Source: Mammaliicoccus sp. Dog046
Lineage (GTDB): Bacteria > Bacillota > Bacilli > Staphylococcales > Staphylococcaceae
DNA: 64,000 nt
Direction: 5' to 3'
Assembly (NCBI RefSeq): GCF_034039665.1
Contig: NZ_CP120131.1
Coordinates: 426,206-490,205 of the forward strand
A model generated the notes under the pieces. That model searched no databases, had not been told where the DNA came from, and worked only from the letters and a program-made list of their open reading frames with translations. A program made the position numbers and the translations under genes. This document shows, in pieces, positions 40,854-49,037 of the stretch; position 1 is the stretch's first letter; every line of letters starts with the position of its first letter.

Positions 40854-41717
40854 ATGACGACACAAGCAATTTTTCTAGATATGGATGGTACGATATTAAA
40901 TGAAAATAATAGAGTATCAGATTATACGAACGAAATCATACAAGAAGTGAGAGAAAGCGGCGTTAAAGTATTTATAGCGACTGGTCGTGCATATGATGAA
41001 ATCTCAACACTTGTCCCTGAGTCTTTTGAAGTAGATGGTATATTATCATCCAATGGTGCGGTAGGATACATTCAAGGTAAAGAGATATTTAAACACCAAT
41101 TACCGATGCATACGGTATACAAATTGATAGACTTAGCAGAACAACATCAAATTTATTATGAGCTATTCCCTTATTATAAAAATAGAATTGCTTTAAAACG
41201 TGACAAAGACCTATTGATATCTGAAATATCCTCAGATGATCGTGGTGATGTTGAAGATAATGAATGGCAATCAAGACAAGAATCATTAAGAGAAAAAATG
41301 AATTGGGTAGATGAAATTCCAGAAGATGCTTATTCAAAATTTTATTTCTTCAAAAGAAATAAGTCAGAGATCAAGAAATGGGAAGCAGTTGTTAAACCAT
41401 TAGTAGAAGAAATGAATATATCCACTTCACACTCTACTGAATGTAATTTAGAAGTAATGCCAGAAGGTGTTAATAAAGCAACTGCAATAGAAGCGACATT
41501 GAAATATTTAGATATTCAAGAAGATGTAAAAACATATGCGATAGGTGACAGTGACAACGATAGACAAATGTTAGAACATGTTGATCATCCAATCGTCATG
41601 AAAAATGCTGCTGACCATATCAAAGCGTTAGGAAAAGAAGTAACAAGCAAGACAAATGTTGAAAATGGTGTTGCTGAATATTTAAAAGAAAGATTTCTAG
41701 TTCATTCAAATATTTAA
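40854..41717 (+). CDS. Cof-type HAD-IIB phosphatase
   Basis: This 287-residue HAD hydrolase with C2B cap has motif I FLDMDGTILNE, motif II IATGR, a motif III Lys in the EVMPEGVNKATA stretch and motif IV IGDSDNDRQML. Cof-type enzymes dephosphorylate sugar phosphates, FMN or pyridoxal phosphate; the specific substrate cannot be told. GGAGG precedes the ATG. Its terminator downstream is interrupted by the IS element at 41738-43010. Confidence 0.9.
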   Translation: MTTQAIFLDMDGTILNENNRVSDYTNEIIQEVRESGVKVFIATGRAYDEISTLVPESFEVDGILSSNGAVGYIQGKEIFKHQLPMHTVYKLIDLAEQHQIYYELFPYYKNRIALKRDKDLLISEISSDDRGDVEDNEWQSRQESLREKMNWVDEIPEDAYSKFYFFKRNKSEIKKWEAVVKPLVEEMNISTSHSTECNLEVMPEGVNKATAIEATLKYLDIQEDVKTYAIGDSDNDRQMLEHVDHPIVMKNAADHIKALGKEVTSKTNVENGVAEYLKERFLVHSNI

Positions 41718-41722
41718 ATAAA

Positions 41723-41737
41723 AACATGGCCGAGACG
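41723..41737 (+). terminator. Left half of a terminator split by the IS element
   Basis: AAACATGGCCGAGACG ends at 41737. The right half ACGTTGTCACGGCCATGTTT begins at 43011. Joined over the duplicated ACG they form a 12-bp stem (one mismatch) with a GTT loop and a T tail; the IS now lies in that loop. Confidence 0.85.
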
Positions 41738-41782
41738 TGGCACTGCACCCTTACTAAGGGAGCTCAATAAAAACACTATTTT

Positions 41783-42625
41783 CTAGGCTGCTAATTTCCT
41801 ATATTCTATAGGGGATAAGTAGCCTAGTTTTTGTTGAATTCTAACTTTATTATAGTTTTCAATGTAATTTTCGACAATATCTATTACAATAGTATTAGAG
41901 CTTCTAAGCTCACTGTTTAAGTAGAATGTTTCACACTTTAGAGAGGCATGAAAACATTCTATTGGGGCATTATCAGCTGGCGTTCCCTTACGGGACATGC
42001 TTCTGGTAATGCCTTTTTCTGTACATAGGGCATAGTATTCATAAGAAGTATACACACTTCCTTGATCACTATGTAATATAGCTCCTGGTTCCAATTGAAG
42101 TTGTTTTAATGTCTCATTTACTAATTCTTGATTTTGGTTTTTACCAATTTTATATGCCACAATTTCACCATTGTAAGCATCCATGATAGATGAAAGATAC
42201 AACATTGTATTCCCGAAGGGTAAATAAGTGATATCTGTTAAAAGTACTTCTAAAGGTTTCTCTGCTTTGAAATTTCTATTCAATAGATTATGTGTCTTAT
42301 AATATGGGTTTCCTGGTCTTTTCGATTTCTTCACGCGTACTTTACAATTTAATTTATGTTTTTGCATAATCCTTTGTACTTTCTTGTGATTAATTTTTTT
42401 ATTATTTTTTCTATTTAACAAGGCAGTTATTTTTCTATAACCATATGTAAAACGATGTTTCTTACATAGTTCTATAATTTCTCGTTCATCCTCAGATATA
42501 CTGAAATCTTTGTTTTTCCATCTGTAATAATTTGATTTTGGAATATCTAAAGCTTCTAAAATGACTTTCACTGTATATTTAGATTTCAATTCATTTACTA
42601 ATTCAACAACTACTTCTGGGACCAC
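41783..42625 (-). CDS. IS150-type transposase OrfB (DDE catalytic part)
   Basis: This 280-residue catalytic half of the transposase starts GTG (MVPEVVVELV). A HTH_21-like segment (CKKHRFTYGYRKITALLNRK) precedes the rve core with DDE residues in LLTDITYLP, LHSDQGSVYTS and NAPIECFHASLK, then the conserved Lys/Arg region. It is normally made as an OrfAB fusion by -1 frameshifting. Confidence 0.93.
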   Translation of the reverse strand: MVPEVVVELVNELKSKYTVKVILEALDIPKSNYYRWKNKDFSISEDEREIIELCKKHRFTYGYRKITALLNRKNNKKINHKKVQRIMQKHKLNCKVRVKKSKRPGNPYYKTHNLLNRNFKAEKPLEVLLTDITYLPFGNTMLYLSSIMDAYNGEIVAYKIGKNQNQELVNETLKQLQLEPGAILHSDQGSVYTSYEYYALCTEKGITRSMSRKGTPADNAPIECFHASLKCETFYLNSELRSSNTIVIDIVENYIENYNKVRIQQKLGYLSPIEYRKLAA

Positions 42626-42951
42626 TTCCTTTCCAATTCCTTGTACTTTTTTAAAATTTCATTTTCTACTTCTTTGCGCTTTAATTCAATTTTTAGTGTT
42701 TCAACAGTGCTAAATTCTTCATTTCCTTTTCCATAGGAATATTGTTTACCTACTTGTTGATTGAATCTATGTGTTTCCCCATTTCTATACCATTTCCACC
42801 ACACTTTAACTTGAGATTCATTTTTAATATTTAAAGCATCCATTATTTCTCTTGCGCTATATCCTTTAAGTTTCATTTCTACTACTTTATATTTTGTTTC
42901 AACTGAATATGCCACTCTTTTCATAGAAAAAACACCTCCGTATAAATTCAT
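42610..42951 (-). CDS. IS150-type transposase OrfA (helix-turn-helix)
   Basis: This 113-residue DNA-binding part has a helix-turn-helix (YKVVEMKLKGYSAREIMDALNI) and a C-terminal Leu/Lys-rich coiled coil (ETLKIELKRKEVENEILKKYKEL). An internal start MKRVAYSVETK is also possible. It overlaps orfB by 16 nt. Confidence 0.9.
   Translation of the reverse strand: MNLYGGVFSMKRVAYSVETKYKVVEMKLKGYSAREIMDALNIKNESQVKVWWKWYRNGETHRFNQQVGKQYSYGKGNEEFSTVETLKIELKRKEVENEILKKYKELERKWSQK
42646..42652 (-). promoter_or_regulatory. Programmed -1 frameshift site A6G
   Basis: The minus strand reads AAAAAAG in frame as A-AAA-AAG shortly before the orfA stop. Slipping back one base enters the orfB frame (KVQGIGKEVVPEVV). 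Confidence 0.85.
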
Positions 42952-43147
42952 TTTAATATGAATTCAACGAAAGTGTTTTTATTTTACTCCCACATCCTGG
43001 GGTTAGTGCAACGTTGTCACGGCCATGTTTTTTTATTATAGAAATGTGTAATTACTTAACGAGTATATTGTAATCAATCTATTTTTTATGATTATATCTA
43101 ATTATTTTGGATATAATAAAAAAAATAGATTATAAGGAGTGCTTTTT

Positions 43148-43819
43148 ATGATTAAAATCATCGTATTTGATGTATACGGTACTTTATTTGACATAAATAG
43201 TCTTCGTGAAAATTGTGAGAAGGTATATCCAGGTAACGGGGAGAAGATTGCGAAGGCTTGGAGATATAAATTGATTGAGAATATACACGTGAGGCAACTT
43301 GTCGACCAATATAAGCCATTTAGCACAGTGTTAAGTGACGCTCTTGAATATGTCTTAGATAGAAAAGACTTTGATTACACAGTAAAAGATATTCAAACTT
43401 GTGTAAAAGGCTATGAACAACTCGAAATATTTCCTGAAGTACAACAAGTTTTGAAAGAATGGAATGATATTGATAAAGTTATTTTTAGTAATGCAAATAA
43501 AGAGATGATAGATGCATTGTTAGAACAGGCAGAGATAGCAACATACTTTAAAGATATTATACCGTTAGAAGCATATGGTATGTATAAAGCAAACGGGAAT
43601 AGTTATAAAATATTAATAGAACAATTAAACGTTAAAAAAGATGAAGTATTGTTTGTTTCTACAAATAAATGGGATATCGTTGGTGCACAGAAATTTGGAT
43701 TTCAAACAGCATGGATTAATCGAAATTTGAGTGAATTTGAGTATTTAGAAGTACAACCCAATTACGAATTTCAAACACTTTATGGATTACAAGATCATAT
43801 AAAAAAAGACCTCAAATGA
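43148..43819 (+). CDS. HAD hydrolase, haloacid dehalogenase type II-like
   Basis: This 223-residue protein begins IKIIVFDVYGTLFDINSLRE, the type II haloacid dehalogenase signature with nucleophile Asp in FDVYGTLFD. It then has KVIFSNANKEM (motif II) and the motif III/IV block LFVSTNKWDIVGAQKFGFQTAWINR. The start at 43148 has AAGGAG at 8 bp; a GTG at 43139 overlaps that site. It lies just downstream of the IS. The native substrate may be a haloacid or a phosphorylated metabolite. Confidence 0.85.
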   Translation: MIKIIVFDVYGTLFDINSLRENCEKVYPGNGEKIAKAWRYKLIENIHVRQLVDQYKPFSTVLSDALEYVLDRKDFDYTVKDIQTCVKGYEQLEIFPEVQQVLKEWNDIDKVIFSNANKEMIDALLEQAEIATYFKDIIPLEAYGMYKANGNSYKILIEQLNVKKDEVLFVSTNKWDIVGAQKFGFQTAWINRNLSEFEYLEVQPNYEFQTLYGLQDHIKKDLK

Positions 43820-43842
43820 TGACATATCATTTGAGGTCTTTT
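43801..43842. terminator. Bidirectional terminator between convergent genes
   Basis: AAAAGACCTCAAATGAT / ATATCATTTGAGGTCTTTT; the stem starts inside the last codons of the HAD gene and also serves the minus-strand membrane gene. Confidence 0.88.
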
Positions 43843-43850
43843 AAATTCAA

Positions 43851-44834
43851 TTATTCATTTGATTCAACTGGCGCTGAATTGTTTGTTGGGTACAAAGCAT
43901 TTTTATTTTTATGATAGAAGTTAACTACACTTCCGTAGATTAAATAAGTTAGTATAGTAATTACAATCATATATATAATATAAAAAATGATACTAATAAT
44001 GACGCCAATGAAAGTTGGTAAATGTGTAAATATTAATGTACTAATTAAAACGCTAATTAATACGATAACAACTATAATGATGTATAAACCAATATAATAT
44101 AGTAAGTTAGCAAACAATAATTTCCATGCACTATTTGGTCCCTTAGTAGTGATATTCCAGGCAATAGATACTTTCTTGAATGATGGTAATGAACTTTGAT
44201 CAATATGCACTAAAGTAACGTTGATTAATAAAATAATAAGGTAATAGATTGGGATATAAATCACGAACATAACTACGAGTAAAAATAAAAATATTACTAC
44301 AGCACTTGTAATTGCTGCGGGTGTACTTAAGTTTTCAGATTCTGGTCCCATTATTGCAAGTGTGGTACCAAACACTGCAATAAAGATTAAATACGCAACA
44401 AAGAAAACGATATAAACAGCAATGTATCCTACAATACTCATCAGAGCAATTACTGCAGTTATCTTAAGTGTTTTTACATACTGTCCCTTTTTCAAAAAAG
44501 TAAATAAATCTCTGAAATGAGGGCGGTTACCTAAATCTGTATTCTTATAAAAAGTCATATAACCATAACAAAGAGGAATGAATACAAAAATGTATATAAC
44601 TAAAGATGTTATTAAACTGAGTGCAGCACAAATAATTAATGTTATCGTACCGCCAGTTGAAGGATTACCATAAAAGTCTAGCGTGTAATTGTAAATGCCA
44701 GTTCCAATTAAAAGAAAAATTCCTGGAATAAGTAAAGCTAATGCAAAGACAAACATGGCAAAAAAGGATAATAGAATCGTTCTTAAATGATTGCCTCGAC
44801 CATTTCTAAAGTAGTCAAAGTGAAAATTGAACAT
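43851..44834 (-). CDS. Membrane protein of the five-paralog cluster (copy 5)
   Basis: This 327-residue protein has about six membrane helices. It carries the cluster's three signatures: N-terminal YFRNGRGNHLRTILLSF, central FYKNTDLGNRPHFRDLFTFLKKGQYVKTLKI, and LVHIDQSSLPSFKK...TTKGPNSAWKLLFANLLY, ending VNFYHKNKNALYPTNN. The layout loosely recalls DUF975/GPDPase-membrane-domain proteins (internal amphipathic 'FKKGxYxKTL' plus 'S/KGPxxxWKLLF'), but I do not recognise the family. It has its own upstream region containing a 14-bp inverted repeat (44878-44926) and GGGGG as ribosome site. Role unknown. Confidence 0.8.
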   Translation of the reverse strand: MFNFHFDYFRNGRGNHLRTILLSFFAMFVFALALLIPGIFLLIGTGIYNYTLDFYGNPSTGGTITLIICAALSLITSLVIYIFVFIPLCYGYMTFYKNTDLGNRPHFRDLFTFLKKGQYVKTLKITAVIALMSIVGYIAVYIVFFVAYLIFIAVFGTTLAIMGPESENLSTPAAITSAVVIFLFLLVVMFVIYIPIYYLIILLINVTLVHIDQSSLPSFKKVSIAWNITTKGPNSAWKLLFANLLYYIGLYIIIVVIVLISVLISTLIFTHLPTFIGVIISIIFYIIYMIVITILTYLIYGSVVNFYHKNKNALYPTNNSAPVESNE

Positions 44835-44877
44835 AGAATAACCCCCTGATTATATTTATAATCAGATTAACACAAAA

Positions 44878-44926
44878 TCAATTACAAATGTGTTTTATTT
44901 GACAAAATAAATACATTTGTAATTGA
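44878..44926. promoter_or_regulatory. Perfect 14-bp inverted repeat upstream of copy 5
   Basis: TCAATTACAAATGT (44878-44891) and ACATTTGTAATTGA (44913-44926) flank a 21-bp AT-rich spacer. A second dyad (CTGATTATA/TATAATCAG, 44847-44866) lies nearer the start codon. Operator, terminator of copy 4 or both are possible. Confidence 0.6.
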
Positions 44927-44941
44927 TATAATTAGGACCTG

Positions 44942-45874
44942 CTATTCAGTTGGATATAGTGCATTTTTATTTTTATGATAGAAGTTGACCATGCTGCCAC
45001 TAGTTAAATATGAAAGCATCGTTGAGATAAATAGTGTTATGATCCCAAATAGTACGCCTAAGATTATACCTACAATAGTTGATAAGTTCTGTATTAAAAA
45101 CGTTACAATCATTGCAGCAATAATAGAAATTATACTTATTACGACAAATATGATTACAAAATAAAGTAAGTTTGCAAAAAGTAATTTCCATGCACTGTTT
45201 GGACCTTTGGTAGTAATCTTCTTTGCAATTGAAAATTTCTTTGAAGTTGGTAAAGAACTCTGATCAATATGAACTAATATTACATTCATTAAATAAATCA
45301 TTAAGTAGTAAATAGGGATGTATGCAATAATCATAACAATAGTCTGTACAATAGAGATAATTATACTATCTTTCATCATCTCCGTATAAGTCGGATCAAG
45401 TAAATGCATGAACAAGTTATAGATTATTGAGATAGATGAGTATATGAAAGTGATAATTAGGTCGAGAGACACTCCTATAATTAATAACAGACCAATAAGT
45501 TTTAGTGTCTTAGTATATTTTCCTTTTTTAAAAAAAGTAAATAAATCACGAAATCGGGGTTGTTTCCCTAAATCAGTATTTTTATAGAATTGTATAATCC
45601 CATGAGAAAGAGGTAACAATACAAATATAGATAGTAGGCAATATAGAATAAACGCAACAATACAGCTAATAATTAATAATATAATTCCGGCGTTTGATGG
45701 GTTGCCATAGAAATCTTGTGAATTGTAGAAAATACCAAATCCAAATAATAGACTGGTAGCGGGAAGAATTAAGAGTACTGCAGCTAAAATTAATGTAGAA
45801 AGAAAAGAAAATAATATTGTTTTGAAATGATAACCACGACCATTTCTAAAATAGTCCTTGTGAAGTTTAAACAT
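44942..45874 (-). CDS. Membrane protein of the five-paralog cluster (copy 4)
   Basis: This 310-residue, six-helix paralogue has N-terminus MFKLHKDYFRNGRGYHFKTI, nearly identical to copy 3. The central FYKNTDLGKQPRFRDLFTFFKKGKYTKTLKL, VHIDQSSLPTSKKFSIAKKITTKGPNSAWKLL and the C-terminal VNFYHKNKNALYPTE are all present. AAGGAGATTCTCTT precedes the ATG and is shared with copy 3. Conserved charged segments between helices suggest cytoplasmic interaction surfaces. Function unknown. Confidence 0.8.
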   Translation of the reverse strand: MFKLHKDYFRNGRGYHFKTILFSFLSTLILAAVLLILPATSLLFGFGIFYNSQDFYGNPSNAGIILLIISCIVAFILYCLLSIFVLLPLSHGIIQFYKNTDLGKQPRFRDLFTFFKKGKYTKTLKLIGLLLIIGVSLDLIITFIYSSISIIYNLFMHLLDPTYTEMMKDSIIISIVQTIVMIIAYIPIYYLMIYLMNVILVHIDQSSLPTSKKFSIAKKITTKGPNSAWKLLFANLLYFVIIFVVISIISIIAAMIVTFLIQNLSTIVGIILGVLFGIITLFISTMLSYLTSGSMVNFYHKNKNALYPTE

Positions 45875-45958
45875 AAGAGAATCTCCTTAATTTAGTTTTA
45901 ATATGATTGCTACAACCTTTAAATATGTTTGTAAGGGATAACGAGCCCCGTAGATAAA

Positions 45959-46900
45959 TTATTCATCTGTCGCAGGAGTTTCGGTTGGGTATATTGCATT
46001 TTTATTTTGATGGTAGAAATTAATCATGCTTCCACTAATTAAATATGTAAGTATTGTTAAGATAAATAGCATTAGAAGAGTACTTGGAAAGCTTAAAATT
46101 GTACTTAGAATAGTTGGTGAGTTCTGCATTGGTAATGCTATTATAATTTGAAATACAGTTATTGCGACAAGTATGATTACAAAATATAGTAAGTTAGAAA
46201 AAAGTAATCTCCATGAGCTGTTTGGACCTTTAGTAGTGATCTTCCATGCAATTGAAAATTTATTTAAAGTTGGTAAAGAACTCTGGTCTACGTGAACTAA
46301 TACAACATTCATTAAATAAATCATCAAATAGTAAAAAGGGATGCATAAAATTGAGATACCTATTAACATTACAATAGTGAGAAGATGGCCAATTAGACTA
46401 CCTTCCGTTATATCTATATAAGAAGGAACAAAGTAATACAGTGACATGTTAAAGATCGAAAAGAGAGGTGATATTATGCTACTAGTAATAAAACCAATCA
46501 TCACTCCAATAATTAATAACAGACTAGTAAGTTTTAGAGTCTTACCATAATTACCTTTTTTAAAAAAGGTAATTAAATGACGAAATTTTGATTGCTTTCC
46601 TAAATCCGTATTCTTATACAGTTGTATAATTCCACAATAAAGCGGTGATAATATAAATAAAATTAGAAGAAAACAAACGATAAATGCAATAATAACTCCA
46701 ATAATCATTGATATAACTACATAGATTTTTGAATTACCATCTTGAGGATCATCAGCAATGACCATTCCTAAGACTACAGTACCAAAGGGAAGAGCGACAA
46801 GTGCTGCCCATGTTACTAATGAAAAAAGAAAAGAAAATAATATTGTTTTGAAATGATAGCCACGACCATTTCTAAAATAGTCCTTGTGAAGTTTAAACAT
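45959..46900 (-). CDS. Membrane protein of the five-paralog cluster (copy 3)
   Basis: This 313-residue, six-helix paralogue has N-terminus and leader matching copy 4 almost base for base. Its last residues, YPTETPATDE, and the DNA beyond its stop match copy 2, so it looks like a mosaic. Central motif LYKNTDLGKQSKFRHLITFFKKGNYGKTLKL; then VHVDQSSLPTLNKFSIAWKITTKGPNSSWRLLF. Function unknown. Confidence 0.8.
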   Translation of the reverse strand: MFKLHKDYFRNGRGYHFKTILFSFLFSLVTWAALVALPFGTVVLGMVIADDPQDGNSKIYVVISMIIGVIIAFIVCFLLILFILSPLYCGIIQLYKNTDLGKQSKFRHLITFFKKGNYGKTLKLTSLLLIIGVMIGFITSSIISPLFSIFNMSLYYFVPSYIDITEGSLIGHLLTIVMLIGISILCIPFYYLMIYLMNVVLVHVDQSSLPTLNKFSIAWKITTKGPNSSWRLLFSNLLYFVIILVAITVFQIIIALPMQNSPTILSTILSFPSTLLMLFILTILTYLISGSMINFYHQNKNAIYPTETPATDE

Positions 46901-46962
46901 AAGAGAATCTCCTTAATTTAGTTTTAATATATTTGTAAGGGATAACAAACCCCGTAGATAAA

Positions 46963-47877
46963 TTATTCATCTGTCGCAGGAGTTTCGGTTGGGTATATTG
47001 CATTTTTATTTTGATGGTAGAAGTTAACGTAACTACCAAAAATGAAATAGAAGAGGCCACCTAAAATTATAAATTTTATAATATAAGTAAAGATATTATG
47101 ATTCATCATGATATCTATATAAATAGTAAATATAACACCACATATTAATATACCGAATAAATAGTGTGAGATTAACAACACCCATGGATTTCTAGGCCCT
47201 TTTTTAGTGATTTTACGACCAATAGATACTTTAGTTAACGTTGGCAATGAGTGCTGATCTATATGAACTAAAGAAGTATTTATCATAAAAATGACTACAT
47301 AATAAAATGGAACCGATATAATGAATGACGTAATGAAAAATAATATAGGAAATACCACGAATAACATTGAAATTGCATTATTTAACGATTCTAAATAAAA
47401 TGCAAAGTACCAAGCTAAAATAAATACTATTAACATTATTATGAAAATGATAATGGCCAATAAAAAATAAAAAAAGCAAACAATAATGATCATTAAAATA
47501 CTTAGTTTCATTGTTTTAAAATAGGCGCCTTTTTTAAAGATTATAAATAAATCTTTAAATTTTGGACGCATACCTAAGTCAGTATTCTTAAAGATATGTA
47601 AGATTCCTAATATAAGTGGTATGATAATGAAAATATTTACAATTATAAAAAATAAGATACCAAAACTACTCGGTTCATTAAATGAATTGAACGTTTCGTT
47701 TAGTGGTTGTTTATCAACATCTAATTGACGAATTGAACTTTGTTTATCAAATAAATAGCCGATATAAGGAATAAAAGCAAATGGTGTAATGATGGCTGAG
47801 ACAATTAAGAAATATAATAATGTAATCCAATGATTGCCTTTACCATTTTTGAAATATCCTGAATAAAGTTTAAACAT
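46963..47877 (-). CDS. Membrane protein of the five-paralog cluster (copy 2)
   Basis: This 304-residue paralogue begins MFKLYSGYFKNGKGNHWITLLYF. The start at 47877 has AAGGAGG; a longer frame upstream to 47931 crosses the intergenic hairpin and is rejected. Central IFKNTDLGMRPKFKDLFIIFKKGAYFKTMKL; VHIDQHSLPTLTKVSIGRKITKKGPRNPWVLL; C-terminus VNFYHQNKNAIYPTETPATDE, as in copy 3. It is the most divergent in its membrane segments along with copy 1. Confidence 0.8.
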   Translation of the reverse strand: MFKLYSGYFKNGKGNHWITLLYFLIVSAIITPFAFIPYIGYLFDKQSSIRQLDVDKQPLNETFNSFNEPSSFGILFFIIVNIFIIIPLILGILHIFKNTDLGMRPKFKDLFIIFKKGAYFKTMKLSILMIIIVCFFYFLLAIIIFIIMLIVFILAWYFAFYLESLNNAISMLFVVFPILFFITSFIISVPFYYVVIFMINTSLVHIDQHSLPTLTKVSIGRKITKKGPRNPWVLLISHYLFGILICGVIFTIYIDIMMNHNIFTYIIKFIILGGLFYFIFGSYVNFYHQNKNAIYPTETPATDE

Positions 47878-47908
47878 AAAAAGCCTCCTTATACATTTAA
47901 GTGAGAAA

Positions 47909-47940
47909 ATGCCATAATTGATGTGAATCAACTATGGCAT
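47909..47940 (-). terminator. Hairpin between copies 1 and 2
   Basis: ATGCCATAGTTGAT pairs with ATCAATTATGGCAT (one bulge) on the minus strand, followed by TTTTCTC. It could weaken read-through from copy 1 to copy 2. Confidence 0.6.
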
Positions 47941-47945
47941 TATAA

Positions 47946-48863
47946 CTATTCAATAGTTTCAGAGTTATTACTTGGGTATAATGCATTTTTATTTTTGTGA
48001 TAGAAGTTGTAAATACCGCCATTTAATGTATAAGAAACAAAGAAGATTGAAACAATATATATAATCACACCAAGTATATAAATGGTAATATATAGCGCTT
48101 CTTGAGTAACTGGTAGGCTCATTTCTATCTTCATAAGTACCATTGCTAGTACAAATATAAATACGATATAGGCAATTATAAATAGTAAGTTATTGAATAG
48201 TAATTTCCATAAGCTATGTTTACCTTTGAATAATAATTTCCATGAAATGCTCAGTTTGTTTTTAGTAGATAATAAAGGTTTATCAATATGTACTAAAAAT
48301 CCAGTAGATATGTAAAGTGAGAATAAGTAATAACAAATAAATAGTATGGACAATGCTATAATATTGATAGGATTATCCTCTATGTTAAACTCTGCTGAAG
48401 CTGAGAAAGGTGACACTTGTTCTGGATATATGGTAGACGAGACTTTTAAAATTAAAACTAGAATAGTACTAAATATAAAAAATGCAATCATTGAAATAGC
48501 TACCATTGCACTACTATATTTAAAAGTCGTTTTAAATAAACTTTTTTTAAAGAACATAAATAGATCTACGAACTGAGGTCGGACACCCATATCAGTATCT
48601 TTGCAGAACTTTGTTGCCCCTATAATTAATGGGAGTACAATTAGTGATAATGCAAAAAATAGTACTATAAGACCAATTAATCCTAATATGCTAGTTACTA
48701 TTGGATGACTAATTGCAGTCGAAGTGAGTATACTTCCTAAAAATAAAAAAGCAGAAATATTCAAAGAAGTACCAATAAAAATTGAAGATAAAACTAATAA
48801 TACAATCGTTTTTATATGATTACCTTTACCGTTCTTTAAGTAATCAAATTGAAATTTAAACAT
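47946..48863 (-). CDS. Membrane protein of the five-paralog cluster (copy 1, first in order)
   Basis: This 305-residue, six-helix paralogue begins MFKFQFDYLKNGKGNHIKTIVLLV. It has FCKDTDMGVRPQFVDLFMFFKKSLFKTTFKY, VHIDKPLLSTKNKLSISWKLLFKGKHSLWKLLFNNLLF and YNFYHKNKNALYPSNN. The core motifs are kept but altered (KDTDMG for KNTDLG; no KGPN), so it is the earliest branch. AAGGAGG precedes the ATG. It is divergent from the CHAP-domain gene. Confidence 0.8.
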   Translation of the reverse strand: MFKFQFDYLKNGKGNHIKTIVLLVLSSIFIGTSLNISAFLFLGSILTSTAISHPIVTSILGLIGLIVLFFALSLIVLPLIIGATKFCKDTDMGVRPQFVDLFMFFKKSLFKTTFKYSSAMVAISMIAFFIFSTILVLILKVSSTIYPEQVSPFSASAEFNIEDNPINIIALSILFICYYLFSLYISTGFLVHIDKPLLSTKNKLSISWKLLFKGKHSLWKLLFNNLLFIIAYIVFIFVLAMVLMKIEMSLPVTQEALYITIYILGVIIYIVSIFFVSYTLNGGIYNFYHKNKNALYPSNNSETIE

Positions 48864-48919
48864 AAGAACCTCCTTATTTATATATAATAAGACTAATATA
48901 CAAAATGGTAAAAATGTAC

Positions 48920-48972
48920 CTCATTTGTTAAAAATATTTAAATAATACAAATAATGTAATATTACAAATGAG
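48920..48972. promoter_or_regulatory. CTCATTTGT/ACAAATGAG dyad between copy 1 and the CHAP gene
   Basis: CTCATTTGT (48920-48928) and ACAAATGAG (48964-48972) are separated by 35 AT-rich bases in the divergent intergenic region. The TTACAAATG core repeats that of the dyad at 44878-44926. Confidence 0.45.
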
Positions 48973-49037
48973 CACTTTGTTTGAAATCATATTAAATTGC
49001 TCATATATTGGGTATATAACATTGTAAGGAGTGAACA

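Larger units (their letters stand above)
41738..43010 (-). mobile_element. IS3-family (IS150-type) insertion sequence, 1,273 bp
   Basis: Terminal inverted repeats align over 39-40 bp: left TGGCACTGCACCC..., right (complement) TGCACTAACCCC..., both reaching GGGAG and AATAAAAACACT. The target duplication is ACG (41735-41737 and 43011-43013). Two overlapping minus-strand frames, orfA and orfB, share a frameshift heptamer. Both frames and both ends are intact, so it is probably active or recently so. Confidence 0.92.

Noticed and set aside
43851..48863. Prophage or conjugative element as explanation for the membrane array
   Set aside because: No integrase, phage structural, replication or transfer genes and no att-like repeats beside a tRNA; composition looks like its surroundings.
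48940..48972. WalR site (TGTWAH-N5-TGTWAH) before the CHAP gene
   Set aside because: TGTAAT occurs, but no second copy at the right spacing on either strand.
48985..49015. SigB promoter before the CHAP gene (GGGTAT at 49010)
   Set aside because: The only well-spaced -35 candidate is ATTAAA; GTTTGA is 25 bp away. Too weak.
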